A stretch of 64,000 bases of DNA, taken from Thioclava marina (GTDB lineage: Bacteria > Pseudomonadota > Alphaproteobacteria > Rhodobacterales > Rhodobacteraceae). The DNA lies in assembly GCF_002020135.1 (NCBI RefSeq), contig NZ_MPZS01000001.1, positions 1,116,001 to 1,180,000 on the forward strand, given 5' to 3'. Below are positions 16,887-25,584 of the stretch, in pieces. Position numbers and translations under genes: made by a program. The notes beneath the pieces are model-generated. The model was not told the origin of the DNA. It did not search any database and was given only the letters and a program-made list of their open reading frames with translations. Every line of letters begins with the position of its first letter. Positions within the stretch are counted from its first letter, which is position 1.

Positions 16887-18461
16887 ATGGCCCGAATCGC
16901 CTTCATTCTGCTCACTCACAAGGATCCCGAGGGTATCATCGCCCAGGCCGAGCGGCTGACCGCGACGGGCGATTATGTGGCGATCCATTTCGACGCCCGC
17001 GCCAAGCCCGCCCATTACGCGATGCTGCGCGAGGCGCTCGATGGCAACCCGAATGTGACCTTCGCAAAGAAGCGGATCAAATGCGGCTGGGGCGCATGGA
17101 GCCTCGTCGCGGCCACACTCGAGGCGGTGAGGGCTGCCGAACAGGACTTTCCCCGCGCGACCCATTTCTACATGCTCTCGGGCGATTGCATGCAGATCAA
17201 ATCGGCCGAATACGCGCATCGCTTCCTCGACGCCGAGGAGGTCGATTATATCGAGAGCTTCGACTTCCACAGCTCGGGCTGGATCAAGACCGGGATGAAG
17301 GAAGACCGGCTGATCTATCGCCACTGGTTCAACGAGCGCACCCAGCCCAAGCGGTTCTATTTCAGCTACGAGATGCAGAAGCGCTTCAATCTCGCGCGCG
17401 AGGTGCCCTCGGATCTTCAAATGATGATCGGCTCGCAATGGTGGTGCCTGCGCCGACGCACGATCGAATGGGTTCTCGATTTCATCAAGGACCGCCCCGA
17501 TGTGATGCGCTTCTTCCGCACCACGTGGATCCCGGACGAGACCTTCTTCCAGACCATCGTGCGCCATCTTGTGCCCGAAAACGAGATCCGCACCCGCACG
17601 CTGACCTTCCTGATGTTCACCGATTACGGGATGCCGGCGAATTTCTATAACGACCACTACGACCTTCTGCTGTCCCAGGACTATCTCTTCGCGCGCAAGA
17701 TCAGCCCAGAGGCGACCGAGTTGAAGGACCGCCTGGGTGCGCTCTGGCACGAAGAGGGCAAGGATTTCGCGATCTCGAACGAGGGGCGCGAGCTGCACCG
17801 TTTCCTCACCGCGCGCGGGCGGATCGGGCGCCGCTTTGGCCCGCGCTTCTGGGAGGCGGAGGCGACGCTTGGCCGCGAGCGCACGCTGATCCTCGTGATC
17901 TGCAAGAAATGGCACGTCGCCAAACGCTTGTTGGCCGAGCTGCGCAAACGCAGCCATGTCCCCGCGCTCGACTATGTCTTCAACGAAATGGGCCCGCTGC
18001 CCGATCTCGGCGGGATCGAGACGAACCAGGAAAAACGCAACCGCCACCGCCGGGCACTGATGCGGATGCTCTTCGACTATCACAAGGCCGACCGGATGGT
18101 GCTTTGCGTCGATCCCGCGTCCCTGCCGGTGATCAAGGATTTCGTCTCGGATCGCTGCCAGACCCGCTTGCTCGAAATCGAATGCCACTTTTCGGATGAC
18201 TATCTCGCGGGCCATGCGCAGCGCGTGGGGCTCGCGGGCGAGAACACGCCGCCCCATGTGCTCGAGAAGGTCCTGCCCACGATCCGCGCCGATCTCGCCC
18301 ACGAATCCGAACAGATCCGCGATGCCGAGTTCGAGAATTACGCGCTCATGCGCGAAGGCGGAGACCTCGAGGACAACGCCCGCGCCCTGGCCCATGCGCT
18401 CGACATCCCCTCGGATATGGCGCAGGAATTGGCCGAACTCGATTACATCTTCCGCGACTGA
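16887..18461 (+). CDS. Core-2/I-branching (GT14) glycosyltransferase with DUF5928-like C-terminal domain
   Basis: 524 residues. The N-terminal ~300 residues resemble the Branch/GT14 fold of animal xylosyltransferases and beta-1,6-N-acetylglucosaminyltransferases: ARIAFILLTHKDPEGI, VAIHFDARAKPAHY, KCGWGAWSLVAATLEA, FYMLSGDCMQIKS and GSQWWCLRR, plus the WIPDETFFQTI acceptor/catalytic region. The C-terminal ~190 residues (from about 330) form a second domain resembling the DUF5928 module that accompanies this enzyme in Rhodobacteraceae; its function is unknown. Cytosolic by sequence. Paired divergently with a sulfotransferase; the HIT gene follows 11 bp later. Confidence 0.85.
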   Translation: MARIAFILLTHKDPEGIIAQAERLTATGDYVAIHFDARAKPAHYAMLREALDGNPNVTFAKKRIKCGWGAWSLVAATLEAVRAAEQDFPRATHFYMLSGDCMQIKSAEYAHRFLDAEEVDYIESFDFHSSGWIKTGMKEDRLIYRHWFNERTQPKRFYFSYEMQKRFNLAREVPSDLQMMIGSQWWCLRRRTIEWVLDFIKDRPDVMRFFRTTWIPDETFFQTIVRHLVPENEIRTRTLTFLMFTDYGMPANFYNDHYDLLLSQDYLFARKISPEATELKDRLGALWHEEGKDFAISNEGRELHRFLTARGRIGRRFGPRFWEAEATLGRERTLILVICKKWHVAKRLLAELRKRSHVPALDYVFNEMGPLPDLGGIETNQEKRNRHRRALMRMLFDYHKADRMVLCVDPASLPVIKDFVSDRCQTRLLEIECHFSDDYLAGHAQRVGLAGENTPPHVLEKVLPTIRADLAHESEQIRDAEFENYALMREGGDLEDNARALAHALDIPSDMAQELAELDYIFRD

Positions 18462-18472
18462 GGACCCCCGCC

Positions 18473-18853
18473 ATGCCCTATCAATATGACGACCAGAACA
18501 TCTTCGCGAAAATTCTGCGCGGCGAGATCCCGAACGACACCGTTCTCGAGACCGAGCACACGCTGGCCTTCCGCGACATCGCGCCGAAAGCGCCCGATCA
18601 TGTGCTGGTGATCCCGAAAGGGCCCTACGTGACCCTCGATCATTTCTGCGCCGAGGCGAGCGATGCCGAGATCGTCGATTTTCACCGCGCCGTGGCCGAG
18701 ATCTGCAAGATGATCGGCGCAGGGCCGGGACATGGCGGCGAGGGCTTCCGCGCGATCACCAATGCGGGCGAGAATGGCGTGCAGGAAGTGCCGCATTACC
18801 ACCTGCATATCCTTGCAGGGCGTCCGCTCGGCCCGATGCTGCTGATGCGCTAA
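18473..18853 (+). CDS. HIT family nucleotide-binding protein (HinT-like)
   Basis: 126-residue histidine-triad protein, a purine nucleoside phosphoramidase/AMP-lysine hydrolase type. The triad is HYHLHIL (H108, H110, H112), with the upstream family stretches IFAKILRGEIPNDTV and AFRDIAPKAPDHVLVIPK. It starts 11 bp after the glycosyltransferase gene and may be co-transcribed with it. Followed by a strong GC hairpin in the convergent gap with the adenosine kinase gene. Confidence 0.94.
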   Translation: MPYQYDDQNIFAKILRGEIPNDTVLETEHTLAFRDIAPKAPDHVLVIPKGPYVTLDHFCAEASDAEIVDFHRAVAEICKMIGAGPGHGGEGFRAITNAGENGVQEVPHYHLHILAGRPLGPMLLMR

Positions 18854-18859
18854 GGCGTG

Positions 18860-18885
18860 CGGCGCGCCCCCATGGCGGGGCGCGC
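18860..18885. terminator. GC-rich hairpin between convergent HIT and adenosine kinase genes
   Basis: Perfect 10-bp stem GGCGCGCCCC (18860-18869) / GGGGCGCGCC (18876-18885) with a 6-base loop, placed exactly between two convergent stops. There is no T-run on either side, so it is a weak or factor-assisted terminator rather than a canonical one. Confidence 0.5.
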
Positions 18886-18895
18886 CTGACCGGGC

Positions 18896-19882
18896 TCAGA
18901 TGAGCCCCTGACTGGCGAAAAGCGCCTTCACATCCACCTCGGGACGCGCGCCATAGTGGCCGATCACTTCGGCCGCCGCGATACAGCCCATCTTGCCCGC
19001 CGTCGCGAGGCTCTGCCCCGTCGCATAGCCATAGAGGAACCCGGCCGCGAACTGATCGCCAGCGCCGGTGGCATCGACCGGCACCACGCGCTTGACCGGG
19101 ACGCTCACCCGCTCCTCGCCCCGGATCAGCACCACGTCATCGCCCGAGCGCGTGCAGACCACCATCTCGCACTCTGCCGCCGCCTGTTTCAGCGCCGCTT
19201 CCAGATCGGTCTGGTAGAGCGATTCCCACTCGTGCTGATTGCCGATCACGTAATCCATCTGGTCACGCACCAGACGGCGGAAATCGGCGCGGTGACGATC
19301 GACACAGAACGGGTCCGACAGCGCGATCCCCGCCTTGCCACCGCCCCGGTGACAGCCCTGCGCCGCCTTCAGGAACGCGGCCTTTCCATGATCCTTGTCG
19401 AAGAGGTAGCCTTCGAGGAACAGAATCTGTGTGTTCTCGACCACCTCGAGACTGACATCCTCGGTCGAGACCTCCGCCGAAATGCCAAGGTAGGTGTTCA
19501 TCGACCGCTCGCCATCGGGCGTCACGAAAATCATCGAACGCGAGGTCGGCAACTCGCCATCCTTCACCGGCGGGTTCGGAAAATCCGTGCCCTCGCCATG
19601 CAAAGCCGCCTCGTAGAACCGGCCCAGCGTGTCGTCGCGCACGCGCCCGATAAACGCGGTCGTCAGCCCCAGATTGCCCAGACCCGCGATCGTGTTGCCG
19701 ACCGAGCCGCCCGGCGCCTGCGTGCGTTCCTTCATCGCGCCGTAGAGCGTCTCGCCGCGTTCACGCTCGATCAGCTGCATGATCCCTTTCTCGATCCCCA
19801 TATGCTCGAGAAAGCTGTCATCGCATTGCGCGATCACGTCCACGACGGCATTGCCGATGCCGACGACCTGATACTGTTTCAA
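18896..19882 (-). CDS. Adenosine kinase (PfkB/ribokinase family)
   Basis: Phosphorylates adenosine, or a related nucleoside, to the monophosphate: purine salvage and removal of adenosine made by the methyl cycle. 328 residues; PfkB signature 1 near QAPGGSVGNTIAGLGNLG and signature 2 VDATGAGDQFAAGF with the catalytic base D276. NQHEWESLY and RSGDDVVLIRG are typical of the alphaproteobacterial adenosine kinase group. The start overlaps the nth stop by 4 bp, so it is the second gene of an nth-led operon. Confidence 0.9.
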   Translation of the reverse strand: MKQYQVVGIGNAVVDVIAQCDDSFLEHMGIEKGIMQLIERERGETLYGAMKERTQAPGGSVGNTIAGLGNLGLTTAFIGRVRDDTLGRFYEAALHGEGTDFPNPPVKDGELPTSRSMIFVTPDGERSMNTYLGISAEVSTEDVSLEVVENTQILFLEGYLFDKDHGKAAFLKAAQGCHRGGGKAGIALSDPFCVDRHRADFRRLVRDQMDYVIGNQHEWESLYQTDLEAALKQAAAECEMVVCTRSGDDVVLIRGEERVSVPVKRVVPVDATGAGDQFAAGFLYGYATGQSLATAGKMGCIAAAEVIGHYGARPEVDVKALFASQGLI

Positions 19883-20523
19883 AGGGTTTTCTCCTCAAAC
19901 TGGCACAGGTCCGCGATCGGACAGGCCTTGCATTTGGGTTTGCGCGCCACGCAGATATAACGGCCGTGCAGGATCAGCCAGTGATGGGCGTGGCGCTGGT
20001 ATTCGACGGGTACGTTGTCCTCGATGGCGCGCTCGACCGCATCGACATCCTTGCCCGGGCAGATGCCGGTGCGATTGCCGACGCGGAAGATATGCGTATC
20101 GACCGCCTGTGCCGGGTGCCCGAACCACATGTTCAGCACGACATTGGCGGTCTTGCGCCCCACGCCCGGAAGCGATTGCAGCGCCGCGCGAGACGACGGC
20201 ACCTCACCGTTATACTGATCGACGAGGATCTGGCTGAGCTTGATGACGTTCTTCGCCTTCTGGCGGAACAGACCAATCGTCTTGATGTGCTCGGTCACAC
20301 CTTCAAGGCCCAGCTCCAGCATCTTCTCGGGCGTATCCGCGATCGCGAAAAGCTTGCGCGTGGCCTTGTTCACCCCAGCATCGGTCGCCTGCGCGCTCAG
20401 CGCCACGGCCACCACCAGCGTGTAGGCGTTGACATGTTCGAGCTCCCCCTTGGGATGGGGCTCGGAGGCTTCGAACCGCGCGAAGACCTCTTTCATCGTG
20501 GCATAATCGAACTGCTTGACCAT
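19879..20523 (-). CDS. nth: Endonuclease III (DNA glycosylase/AP lyase)
   Basis: Base excision repair enzyme removing oxidised pyrimidines. 214 residues from ATG 20523 (MVKQFDYATMKEVFARFEAS). Helix-hairpin-helix LPGVGRKTANVVLN with catalytic K124, then VDTHIFRVGNR with D142, and the C-terminal [4Fe-4S] loop with C191, C198, C201 and C207 in the canonical C-x6-C-x2-C-x5-C spacing. The frame is open to 20601, but that extension shows no homology. Overlaps the adenosine kinase gene by 4 bp. Confidence 0.97.
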   Translation of the reverse strand: MVKQFDYATMKEVFARFEASEPHPKGELEHVNAYTLVVAVALSAQATDAGVNKATRKLFAIADTPEKMLELGLEGVTEHIKTIGLFRQKAKNVIKLSQILVDQYNGEVPSSRAALQSLPGVGRKTANVVLNMWFGHPAQAVDTHIFRVGNRTGICPGKDVDAVERAIEDNVPVEYQRHAHHWLILHGRYICVARKPKCKACPIADLCQFEEKTL

Positions 20524-20677
20524 GAGCTCTTTTGCCCCCCGCACGCCCGGAGGGCAAGAGCGGCCCGCGGTCACGGTGGAATTGGCGAAAATTGAAAGCA
20601 ATTGGTCGCGGTCCGATTAACCGCCTCTTTGCCCTGCCCGCGCCAAAGTGGCGGCGATGAGAGAAGGGATGGGCGCG

Positions 20678-21613
20678 ATGGAATTCGGTTACCCGCCGGG
20701 CAGCCTGCAACATGACTGGGTCCGCAACTGCTGGCGACTGGCGCCGGATTTCGACCATGGCACGGATCTGTGGCGCATCGTCTCCGGACCTCCCGGCAGC
20801 ACGCAGGTCCGGCTGATCGACCCGGCTGGCCGCGAAATCGCGCAAGGTACGCTTGAGGCGGATCTGCCGGTGATCCTTGACGGGCCCGAACACGCGATCC
20901 GCCTCGACCGGATCGAAATCGGGGGGGAGCTGATGCTCTTCATCCCTTCGGAATGGCTTGCACCCGGCCATGGCTATCCCGTCGCGCAGCCCGACTGGTC
21001 CTCTGGTCGCGAGGCAAGTCCGCAAGAAATTGCGATGATCCCCACGCTTGGCGCAGGCACCATGGTCGCGACCGAGGCCGGCCCCCAACCGATCGACTGG
21101 CTGCGCTCCGGCGACAGGGTGCTGACCCGCGATCACGGCTATCAGCCGCTGCTCTGGCTGGGCCAGCATGTCTTGCCCGTGGGCGCGCCAGAAACCTGCC
21201 GCCCCCGCCGTATCGCGACGGGCGCTTTCGGCACGGCCCAACCCGATCAGGATCTGCTGCTGGGCCCCGCGACCGGGCTCTTGCTGGCCAGCGCCCAGCT
21301 CGATCTGTGGTTCGGCGCGCCGGAAATGCTCGCCCCCGCCCGCACGCTGACGCCTGCGGCCCCGGCCGATCGCCATGTGCTCTACTCGCTCCTCTTCGAC
21401 GCGCCCGAGATCATCTCGGCGGGCGGGCTCTGGCTCGGCGCGGTCCATGCCGATCGCGCCTATGCCTCGCTCTTGCCTCCTGAAATCCGCTCCGCGCTTG
21501 GTCCGCAACTCGGCGCGTTGCACCGCCAGGCCGCGCGAAGCTGGCTCGCTCCGTGGGAAGTCGAGGCCATCTTGCACCTCAATAACGACAAGCGCACGGG
21601 TCTCGCAGCCTAG
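20678..21613 (+). CDS. Hint-domain protein with degenerate nucleophile position
   Basis: 311 residues from ATG 20678, which follows GAGAAGGG at good spacing (GTG 20648 and ATG 20657/20669 are in-frame alternatives). The N-terminal ~115 residues are a beta-rich region of unknown role; residues ~120-270 match the Hedgehog/intein (Hint) fold common in Rhodobacteraceae: IPTLGAGTMVATEAGPQPID, LRSGDRVLTRDHGYQPLLWLG, then LLGPATGLLL and LYSLLFDAPEIISAGGLWL. The usual Cys of the CFTAGT start is replaced (TLGAGT), so self-cleavage is doubtful. Function unknown. Confidence 0.78.
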   Translation: MEFGYPPGSLQHDWVRNCWRLAPDFDHGTDLWRIVSGPPGSTQVRLIDPAGREIAQGTLEADLPVILDGPEHAIRLDRIEIGGELMLFIPSEWLAPGHGYPVAQPDWSSGREASPQEIAMIPTLGAGTMVATEAGPQPIDWLRSGDRVLTRDHGYQPLLWLGQHVLPVGAPETCRPRRIATGAFGTAQPDQDLLLGPATGLLLASAQLDLWFGAPEMLAPARTLTPAAPADRHVLYSLLFDAPEIISAGGLWLGAVHADRAYASLLPPEIRSALGPQLGALHRQAARSWLAPWEVEAILHLNNDKRTGLAA

Positions 21614-21681
21614 ATGCGCAGCTTTCGGGTCGCGCGAGGGCGTTCTCCGCCCTAGGATCGGGGCAACAGAAAGGCCCGACC

Positions 21682-22581
21682 ATGACCGCACAGGACGACA
21701 TCTCCGCGCGCTATCACTATCAGGTCATCGCCCGCGCTTTGGCCGAGATCGACGCCGCACAGGCCGCAGGCGAGACGCTCGCGCTCGACGCGCTGGCAGA
21801 GCGGCTCTCGATGAGCCCCGCGCATTTCCAGCGGCTCTTCTCGGCCTGGGTAGGTGTCTCACCGAAACGCTACCAGCAATATCTCACGCTCGATTTCATC
21901 CGCGAGCTGCTCACCCGTCGCTTGCCGCTCGAAGAGGTTGCCGACCGCGCGGGTCTTTCGGGCACGGGGCGGCTGCATGATCTCGTGCTGCGTTGGGAGG
22001 CGATGACGCCGGGCGCCTTCGCGCGCGGTGGCGACGGGGTAACGATCCGCTGGGGCCGCTTCGACAGTCCCTTCGGCCCCACCATAGCGATGGGCACCGA
22101 GCAAGGGCTTTGTGGTCTTGCCTTCACCGCCGAAATGGGCGAGCGCGCGGCCTTCGAAGATCTCGCGCGGCGCTGGCCCGAGGCCCGTTTCACCGAAGAC
22201 CCCGAGCCGCTGCGCCCTTGGGTCGATGCCGCCTTCGCCCGACGCGGCGAGGCGCGGCTGACGCTGATCGGGGCGCCGTTTCAGATCAAGGTCTGGGAGG
22301 CGCTGCTCGCCATTCCAACCGGCCACGTCACCACCTATTCCGACATCGCCGAGGCGATCGGCAACCCGAAGGCCGTGCGCGCGGTCGGAACCGCGATTGG
22401 CCGAAATCCGATCTCCTTCCTGATCCCCTGCCACCGCGCCTTGCGCAAATCCGGCGGGCTCGGAGGCTACCACTGGGGCCTTGGCGTCAAGCGCGCGATC
22501 CTCGGCTGGGAGGCCGCGCGCGCCGATGCGGATCAGCAACCGTTGCCGGAAACCGGTCGCGAAACACTGCCCAAAACGTGA
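21682..22581 (+). CDS. AraC-type regulator / methylated-DNA-protein-cysteine methyltransferase (Ada-like)
   Basis: 299-residue fusion: N-terminal AraC-type DNA-binding domain (LALDALAERLSMSPAHFQRLFSAW, GVSPKRYQQYLTLDFIRELL) and a C-terminal O6-alkylguanine-DNA alkyltransferase domain with IPTGHVTTYSDIA and the methyl acceptor in LIPCHRALRKSG (C250). It lacks Ada's N-terminal zinc domain that senses phosphotriesters. It probably repairs O6-methylguanine and may control its own or other repair genes. Terminal ~20 residues are poorly conserved-looking (DADQQPLPETGRETLPKT). Confidence 0.92.
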   Translation: MTAQDDISARYHYQVIARALAEIDAAQAAGETLALDALAERLSMSPAHFQRLFSAWVGVSPKRYQQYLTLDFIRELLTRRLPLEEVADRAGLSGTGRLHDLVLRWEAMTPGAFARGGDGVTIRWGRFDSPFGPTIAMGTEQGLCGLAFTAEMGERAAFEDLARRWPEARFTEDPEPLRPWVDAAFARRGEARLTLIGAPFQIKVWEALLAIPTGHVTTYSDIAEAIGNPKAVRAVGTAIGRNPISFLIPCHRALRKSGGLGGYHWGLGVKRAILGWEAARADADQQPLPETGRETLPKT

Positions 22582-22691
22582 TGGGCGGAATTTCGCGCGA
22601 TCTGAAATCGCCATGGAACAAGCTTGAATTTTAAGCGTATGCTTTGCGCAAGCCTCTGAGGGAGGCGATGAGACAAGGCAGAGACAGAGCA

Positions 22692-23351
22692 ATGACCACC
22701 CTTCTCAAGACCAAGACGATCCTGTTTGGGGCCGCCGCCGCGATCGCGCTGAGCGCCTGCGTCCCGGCCAACGAATCCGATCCCAACGCAAACCGCAATG
22801 CAGGCGCCATCACCGGCGCGCTGATCGGCGGCGCCATCGGCGCGACCCGCAAGGGCGACGAGAAGCTGACCAAGGCGGCCGCGGGCGCCATCGTCGGCGG
22901 CCTTGTCGGCGGTGCCATCGGCAGCCAGCTCGACAGACAGGCGGCCGAACTGCGCCGCGACCTTACGACCAACGGCGTGAGCGTGGTGCGCTCGGGTGAC
23001 CAACTGATCGTGACGATGCCGCAAGACGTGCTCTTCGCCACCGACAGCGCCGCCGTGCGCCCCGACCTCCAGCGCGATCTCTACACGCTGGCGGGCAGCC
23101 TCAACCGCTACCCGGACACCACCGTCGAGGTCATCGGACATACCGACAACACGGGCGACGCCGCCTATAACATGCGGCTCTCGCGCCAGCGCGCACAATC
23201 GGTGGCAAGCATCCTCGTCAATGCGGGCGTGCCGAGCTATCGCGTCCTGCCGATCGGACGTGGTGAGGACCAGCCGATTGCGAGCAACCTGACCGCCGAG
23301 GGGCGTCAGGCGAACCGCCGGGTGGAATTCATCATCCGCCCCACGCGATAA
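22692..23351 (+). CDS. OmpA-family outer membrane lipoprotein (YfiB/Pal-like)
   Basis: 219 residues from ATG 22692 (MTTLLKTKTILFGAAAAIAL). Lipoprotein signal with lipobox LSAC (C23), then glycine-zipper repeats (AGAITGALIGGAIGAT, AAAGAIVGGLVGGAIGS) that can insert in or span a membrane, then an OmpA peptidoglycan-binding domain (residues ~100-219: DVLFATDSAAVRPDLQ, IGHTDNTGDAAYNMRLSRQR, ANRRVEF). Likely ties the outer membrane to peptidoglycan. An ATG at 22668 with a very close GGGAGG would add eight basic residues; I prefer 22692. A strong terminator follows. Confidence 0.93.
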   Translation: MTTLLKTKTILFGAAAAIALSACVPANESDPNANRNAGAITGALIGGAIGATRKGDEKLTKAAAGAIVGGLVGGAIGSQLDRQAAELRRDLTTNGVSVVRSGDQLIVTMPQDVLFATDSAAVRPDLQRDLYTLAGSLNRYPDTTVEVIGHTDNTGDAAYNMRLSRQRAQSVASILVNAGVPSYRVLPIGRGEDQPIASNLTAEGRQANRRVEFIIRPTR

Positions 23352-23370
23352 AGCCATCGCAGATGCTCGA

Positions 23371-23397
23371 AAGGCCGGGGAAACCCGGCCTTTTTTA
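23371..23397 (+). terminator. Rho-independent terminator after the OmpA lipoprotein gene
   Basis: Stem AAGGCCGGG (23371-23379) / CCCGGCCTT (23384-23392), 4-base loop, followed by a T-rich run to 23397. Lies 19 bp after the stop codon. Confidence 0.9.
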
Positions 23398-23416
23398 TTG
23401 CCTACCCCCCCTGTCC

Positions 23417-23433
23417 GGTCATACATCTTGACC
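23417..23433. promoter_or_regulatory. Inverted repeat GGTCA-N7-TGACC, likely operator of the GntR-family gene
   Basis: Perfect 5-bp arms (23417-23421, 23429-23433) around TACATCT, directly in front of the ribosome-binding site of a FadR-type regulator. Operators of FCD-family GntR proteins typically contain TGGT/ACCA-type arms with a short centre, so this is a plausible autoregulatory site. The position would let the bound protein block transcription or translation initiation. Confidence 0.5.
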
Positions 23434-23447
23434 ACATGGAGGGGGAA

Positions 23448-24215
23448 ATGCCGTTTCAGAAGATTGAATCCGAAAAGCTCGCCAGCGCGGTCGTGCGCCA
23501 GATCGAGGAATTGATCCTGCAAGGGATCCTGCGCCCGGGCGAGCGCCTTCCCTCGGAGCGCGAGCTTTCCGACCGTCTCGGCGTGTCTCGCCCCAGCCTG
23601 CGCGAGGCCGTCTCCGAGTTGCAGGAGGCGGGACTTCTGACGACGCGCGCCGGCGCGGGGATCTTCGTTGCGGACGTGCTCGACTCCGCATTCTCCCCTG
23701 CCCTGATCCGGCTCTTCGCGAGCAACGATCAGGCACTGTTCGATTACATCTCGTTTCGCCGGGACATGGAGGGGCTCGCGGCTGAACGTGCTGCTCAATG
23801 CGGCTCCGCCACCGATCTACAGGTGATCCAGACACTTTTCGAGCAAATGGAAGCCGCCCACAGCAAGCGCAACCCAGCAGAAGAAGCGCAGCTCGACGCG
23901 CAGTTTCACATGGCAATCATCGAGGCGAGCCACAACGTCATCATGATCCACATGATGCGTGCGATGTTCGATCTCCTGGCCGAGGGCGTCTTCTACAACC
24001 GCTCGATCATGTTCCGGAACCGTGCGACACGCGGCAAGCTGCTCGACCAGCACCGCGCGATGAACGAAGCGATCCAGCGCCGCGATCCGGCGGCCGCACG
24101 CAAGGCGGTGGCCGCCCATATGAACTTCGTCGAGGAAGAAATGTCGGCGATGCGCCGGGCCGAGCGCAACGAAGCGACGGCAAAACTGCGTCTTCAGCAC
24201 AAGGTCATGAAGTAG
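23448..24215 (+). CDS. GntR-family (FadR/FCD) transcriptional regulator, PdhR/LldR-like
   Basis: 255 residues from ATG 23448, which is preceded by GGAGGGGG (ATG 23436 would place this motif inside the gene). N-terminal winged helix: EELILQGILRPGERLPSERE and LGVSRPSLREAVSELQEAGL. C-terminal FCD effector domain with the family's metal/ligand histidines (DAQFHMAIIEASHN, DQHRAMNEAI, AVAAHMNFVEEEM). Ligand is probably a small organic acid. It stands alone between the OmpA lipoprotein gene and the convergent F0 operon, so its target genes are not evident beyond itself. Confidence 0.9.
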   Translation: MPFQKIESEKLASAVVRQIEELILQGILRPGERLPSERELSDRLGVSRPSLREAVSELQEAGLLTTRAGAGIFVADVLDSAFSPALIRLFASNDQALFDYISFRRDMEGLAAERAAQCGSATDLQVIQTLFEQMEAAHSKRNPAEEAQLDAQFHMAIIEASHNVIMIHMMRAMFDLLAEGVFYNRSIMFRNRATRGKLLDQHRAMNEAIQRRDPAAARKAVAAHMNFVEEEMSAMRRAERNEATAKLRLQHKVMK

Positions 24216-24303
24216 GACCGTCGCGTCGCGCCAAACCCTCTGCCCCCGCGACGCGCCCGCCCATCTCGTCGGACACCCACATCCCTGCGGGAGCGCCCAA
24301 GCA

Positions 24304-24332
24304 AAAACCCCGGCCACATGGACCGGGGTTTT
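24304..24332. terminator. Bidirectional terminator between the GntR gene and atpF
   Basis: Perfect 10-bp stem AAAACCCCGG / CCGGGGTTTT with a 9-base loop; A-run on one side and T-run on the other let it end transcription in both directions, serving the F0 operon (minus) and the regulator gene (plus). Confidence 0.88.
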
Positions 24333-24356
24333 CGTAACTTACCCGTTCGGGAAAGA

Positions 24357-24920
24357 TCAGTTGAGACGCTGCTCGACTTCGCCCAGCGAGGCGTCGATCA
24401 TCGCGGCCCGATCCTTCGCGGTCAGCTGCTTGGCGAGCACCTCGCCAGCGGCGGCCACGGCGACCGAAACGGCGCGATCCTTGACCTCTTTGAGCGCGTG
24501 GGCTTCAGCCGAGGCGATCTGCTCGTCAGCGGCTTTCAGGCGACGCTGGATCGAGACCTTCAGATCTTCCTTGGCTTTCTCTGCCGCAGCTTCCGCATCG
24601 CGCTTGGCGGCGGCGACGATCTCGTCGGCCGTGCCCTGCACTTCACGTGCCTTGCGCTCGTAAGTCGCCAGGATCGCCTGTGCCTCGTCGCGCAGCTTGC
24701 GGGCTTCGTCGAGATCGCCACGGATATTGTCCGCGCGCTTGTCGAGCATCTTGCCCAACATGCCCGGAACCTTCGCCCAAAGGATGATCCCCACGAAGAG
24801 GATGAAGGCGATGGTCACGATGAAGTTCGTGTTCCACAGCGAAAAGAACGGACCCGATGCCGCGAAAGCGGGCTGGGCAACGGCGAGCGGGAGGAGGAGA
24901 AGCGAAAGTTTCTTCATCAT
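24357..24920 (-). CDS. atpF: F0F1 ATP synthase subunit b
   Basis: Peripheral stalk subunit, 187 residues. N-terminal hydrophobic stretch ([21 protein letters not shown]) that resembles a cleavable signal, a second membrane helix ([21 protein letters not shown]) and a long charged coiled coil ([20 protein letters not shown] onward). Last gene of the F0 operon, starting 1 bp after the b' gene, with AAGGG as ribosome-binding site. Two adjacent ATGs (24920, 24917) are possible starts. Bidirectional terminator follows. Confidence 0.95.
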   Translation of the reverse strand: MMKKLSLLLLPLAVAQPAFAASGPFFSLWNTNFIVTIAFILFVGIILWAKVPGMLGKMLDKRADNIRGDLDEARKLRDEAQAILATYERKAREVQGTADEIVAAAKRDAEAAAEKAKEDLKVSIQRRLKAADEQIASAEAHALKEVKDRAVSVAVAAAGEVLAKQLTAKDRAAMIDASLGEVEQRLN

Positions 24921-24921
24921 C

Positions 24922-25494
24922 TTACCCTTTCAGCCGCGTATCGACAGCCGCGTTGATGGAGTTGGCATCCGCCTTGCCACCGAGCGCCGCGACGATCTCG
25001 CCAGCGGTATCCTTTGCGACCTGATCGACCGCAGCCATCGCACCGTCGCGGATCTCCGCGATACGCGCTTCCGATTCCGCGGAACGGGCCGCGATCTCGG
25101 CATCGGCCTTGGCGATAGCGGCGTCGAGGTCCTTCTGGATCTCGGCCCGGGTCTCGCCGGCGATCTTCTGAGCCTGAGCGCGGGCATCGGCCAGCGCCTT
25201 CTCGTAAGCGGCTTCGGCCTCTTCGGCCTTGCGCTTGAAATCCTCGGCTGCGGCGATGTCGCCCGCGATCGTGCCCTGACGATCGGCGAGGACCGCCTCG
25301 ATCCGGGGCAGCGCGATGCGCGACAGCAGCCAGTAGATCGCGACCAGAGCGACCAGAAGCCAGAAGATCTGGTTCGGGAAGCTCGAGAAGTCGAGCTGAG
25401 GCATGCCGCCCGCGTCAGCGGAATGTGCAGCACCTGCAGCGCCATGGGCCGCGTCAGCGGCTGCGTGCGCCATATCTTGCGTTTCGCTTGCCAT
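24922..25494 (-). CDS. atpF': F0F1 ATP synthase subunit b'
   Basis: Second, b-type stalk subunit found in photosynthetic bacteria and their alphaproteobacterial relatives; forms a heterodimer with subunit b. 190 residues: an unusual Ala/His-rich N-terminal extension ([20 protein letters not shown]), one membrane helix ([20 protein letters not shown]) and a long Ala/Glu/Lys coiled coil. Preceded by GGGACGAC at its start and separated from atpE by 90 bp. Confidence 0.95.
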   Translation of the reverse strand: MASETQDMAHAAADAAHGAAGAAHSADAGGMPQLDFSSFPNQIFWLLVALVAIYWLLSRIALPRIEAVLADRQGTIAGDIAAAEDFKRKAEEAEAAYEKALADARAQAQKIAGETRAEIQKDLDAAIAKADAEIAARSAESEARIAEIRDGAMAAVDQVAKDTAGEIVAALGGKADANSINAAVDTRLKG

Positions 25495-25584
25495 GTCGTC
25501 CCTCGACCCTGATCACAAATCCCCTTGCGGGTCACGGATGGGCTCCGAATGAGCCCACCCGCCCTCAAGGAAAAGCGTGTTGGA

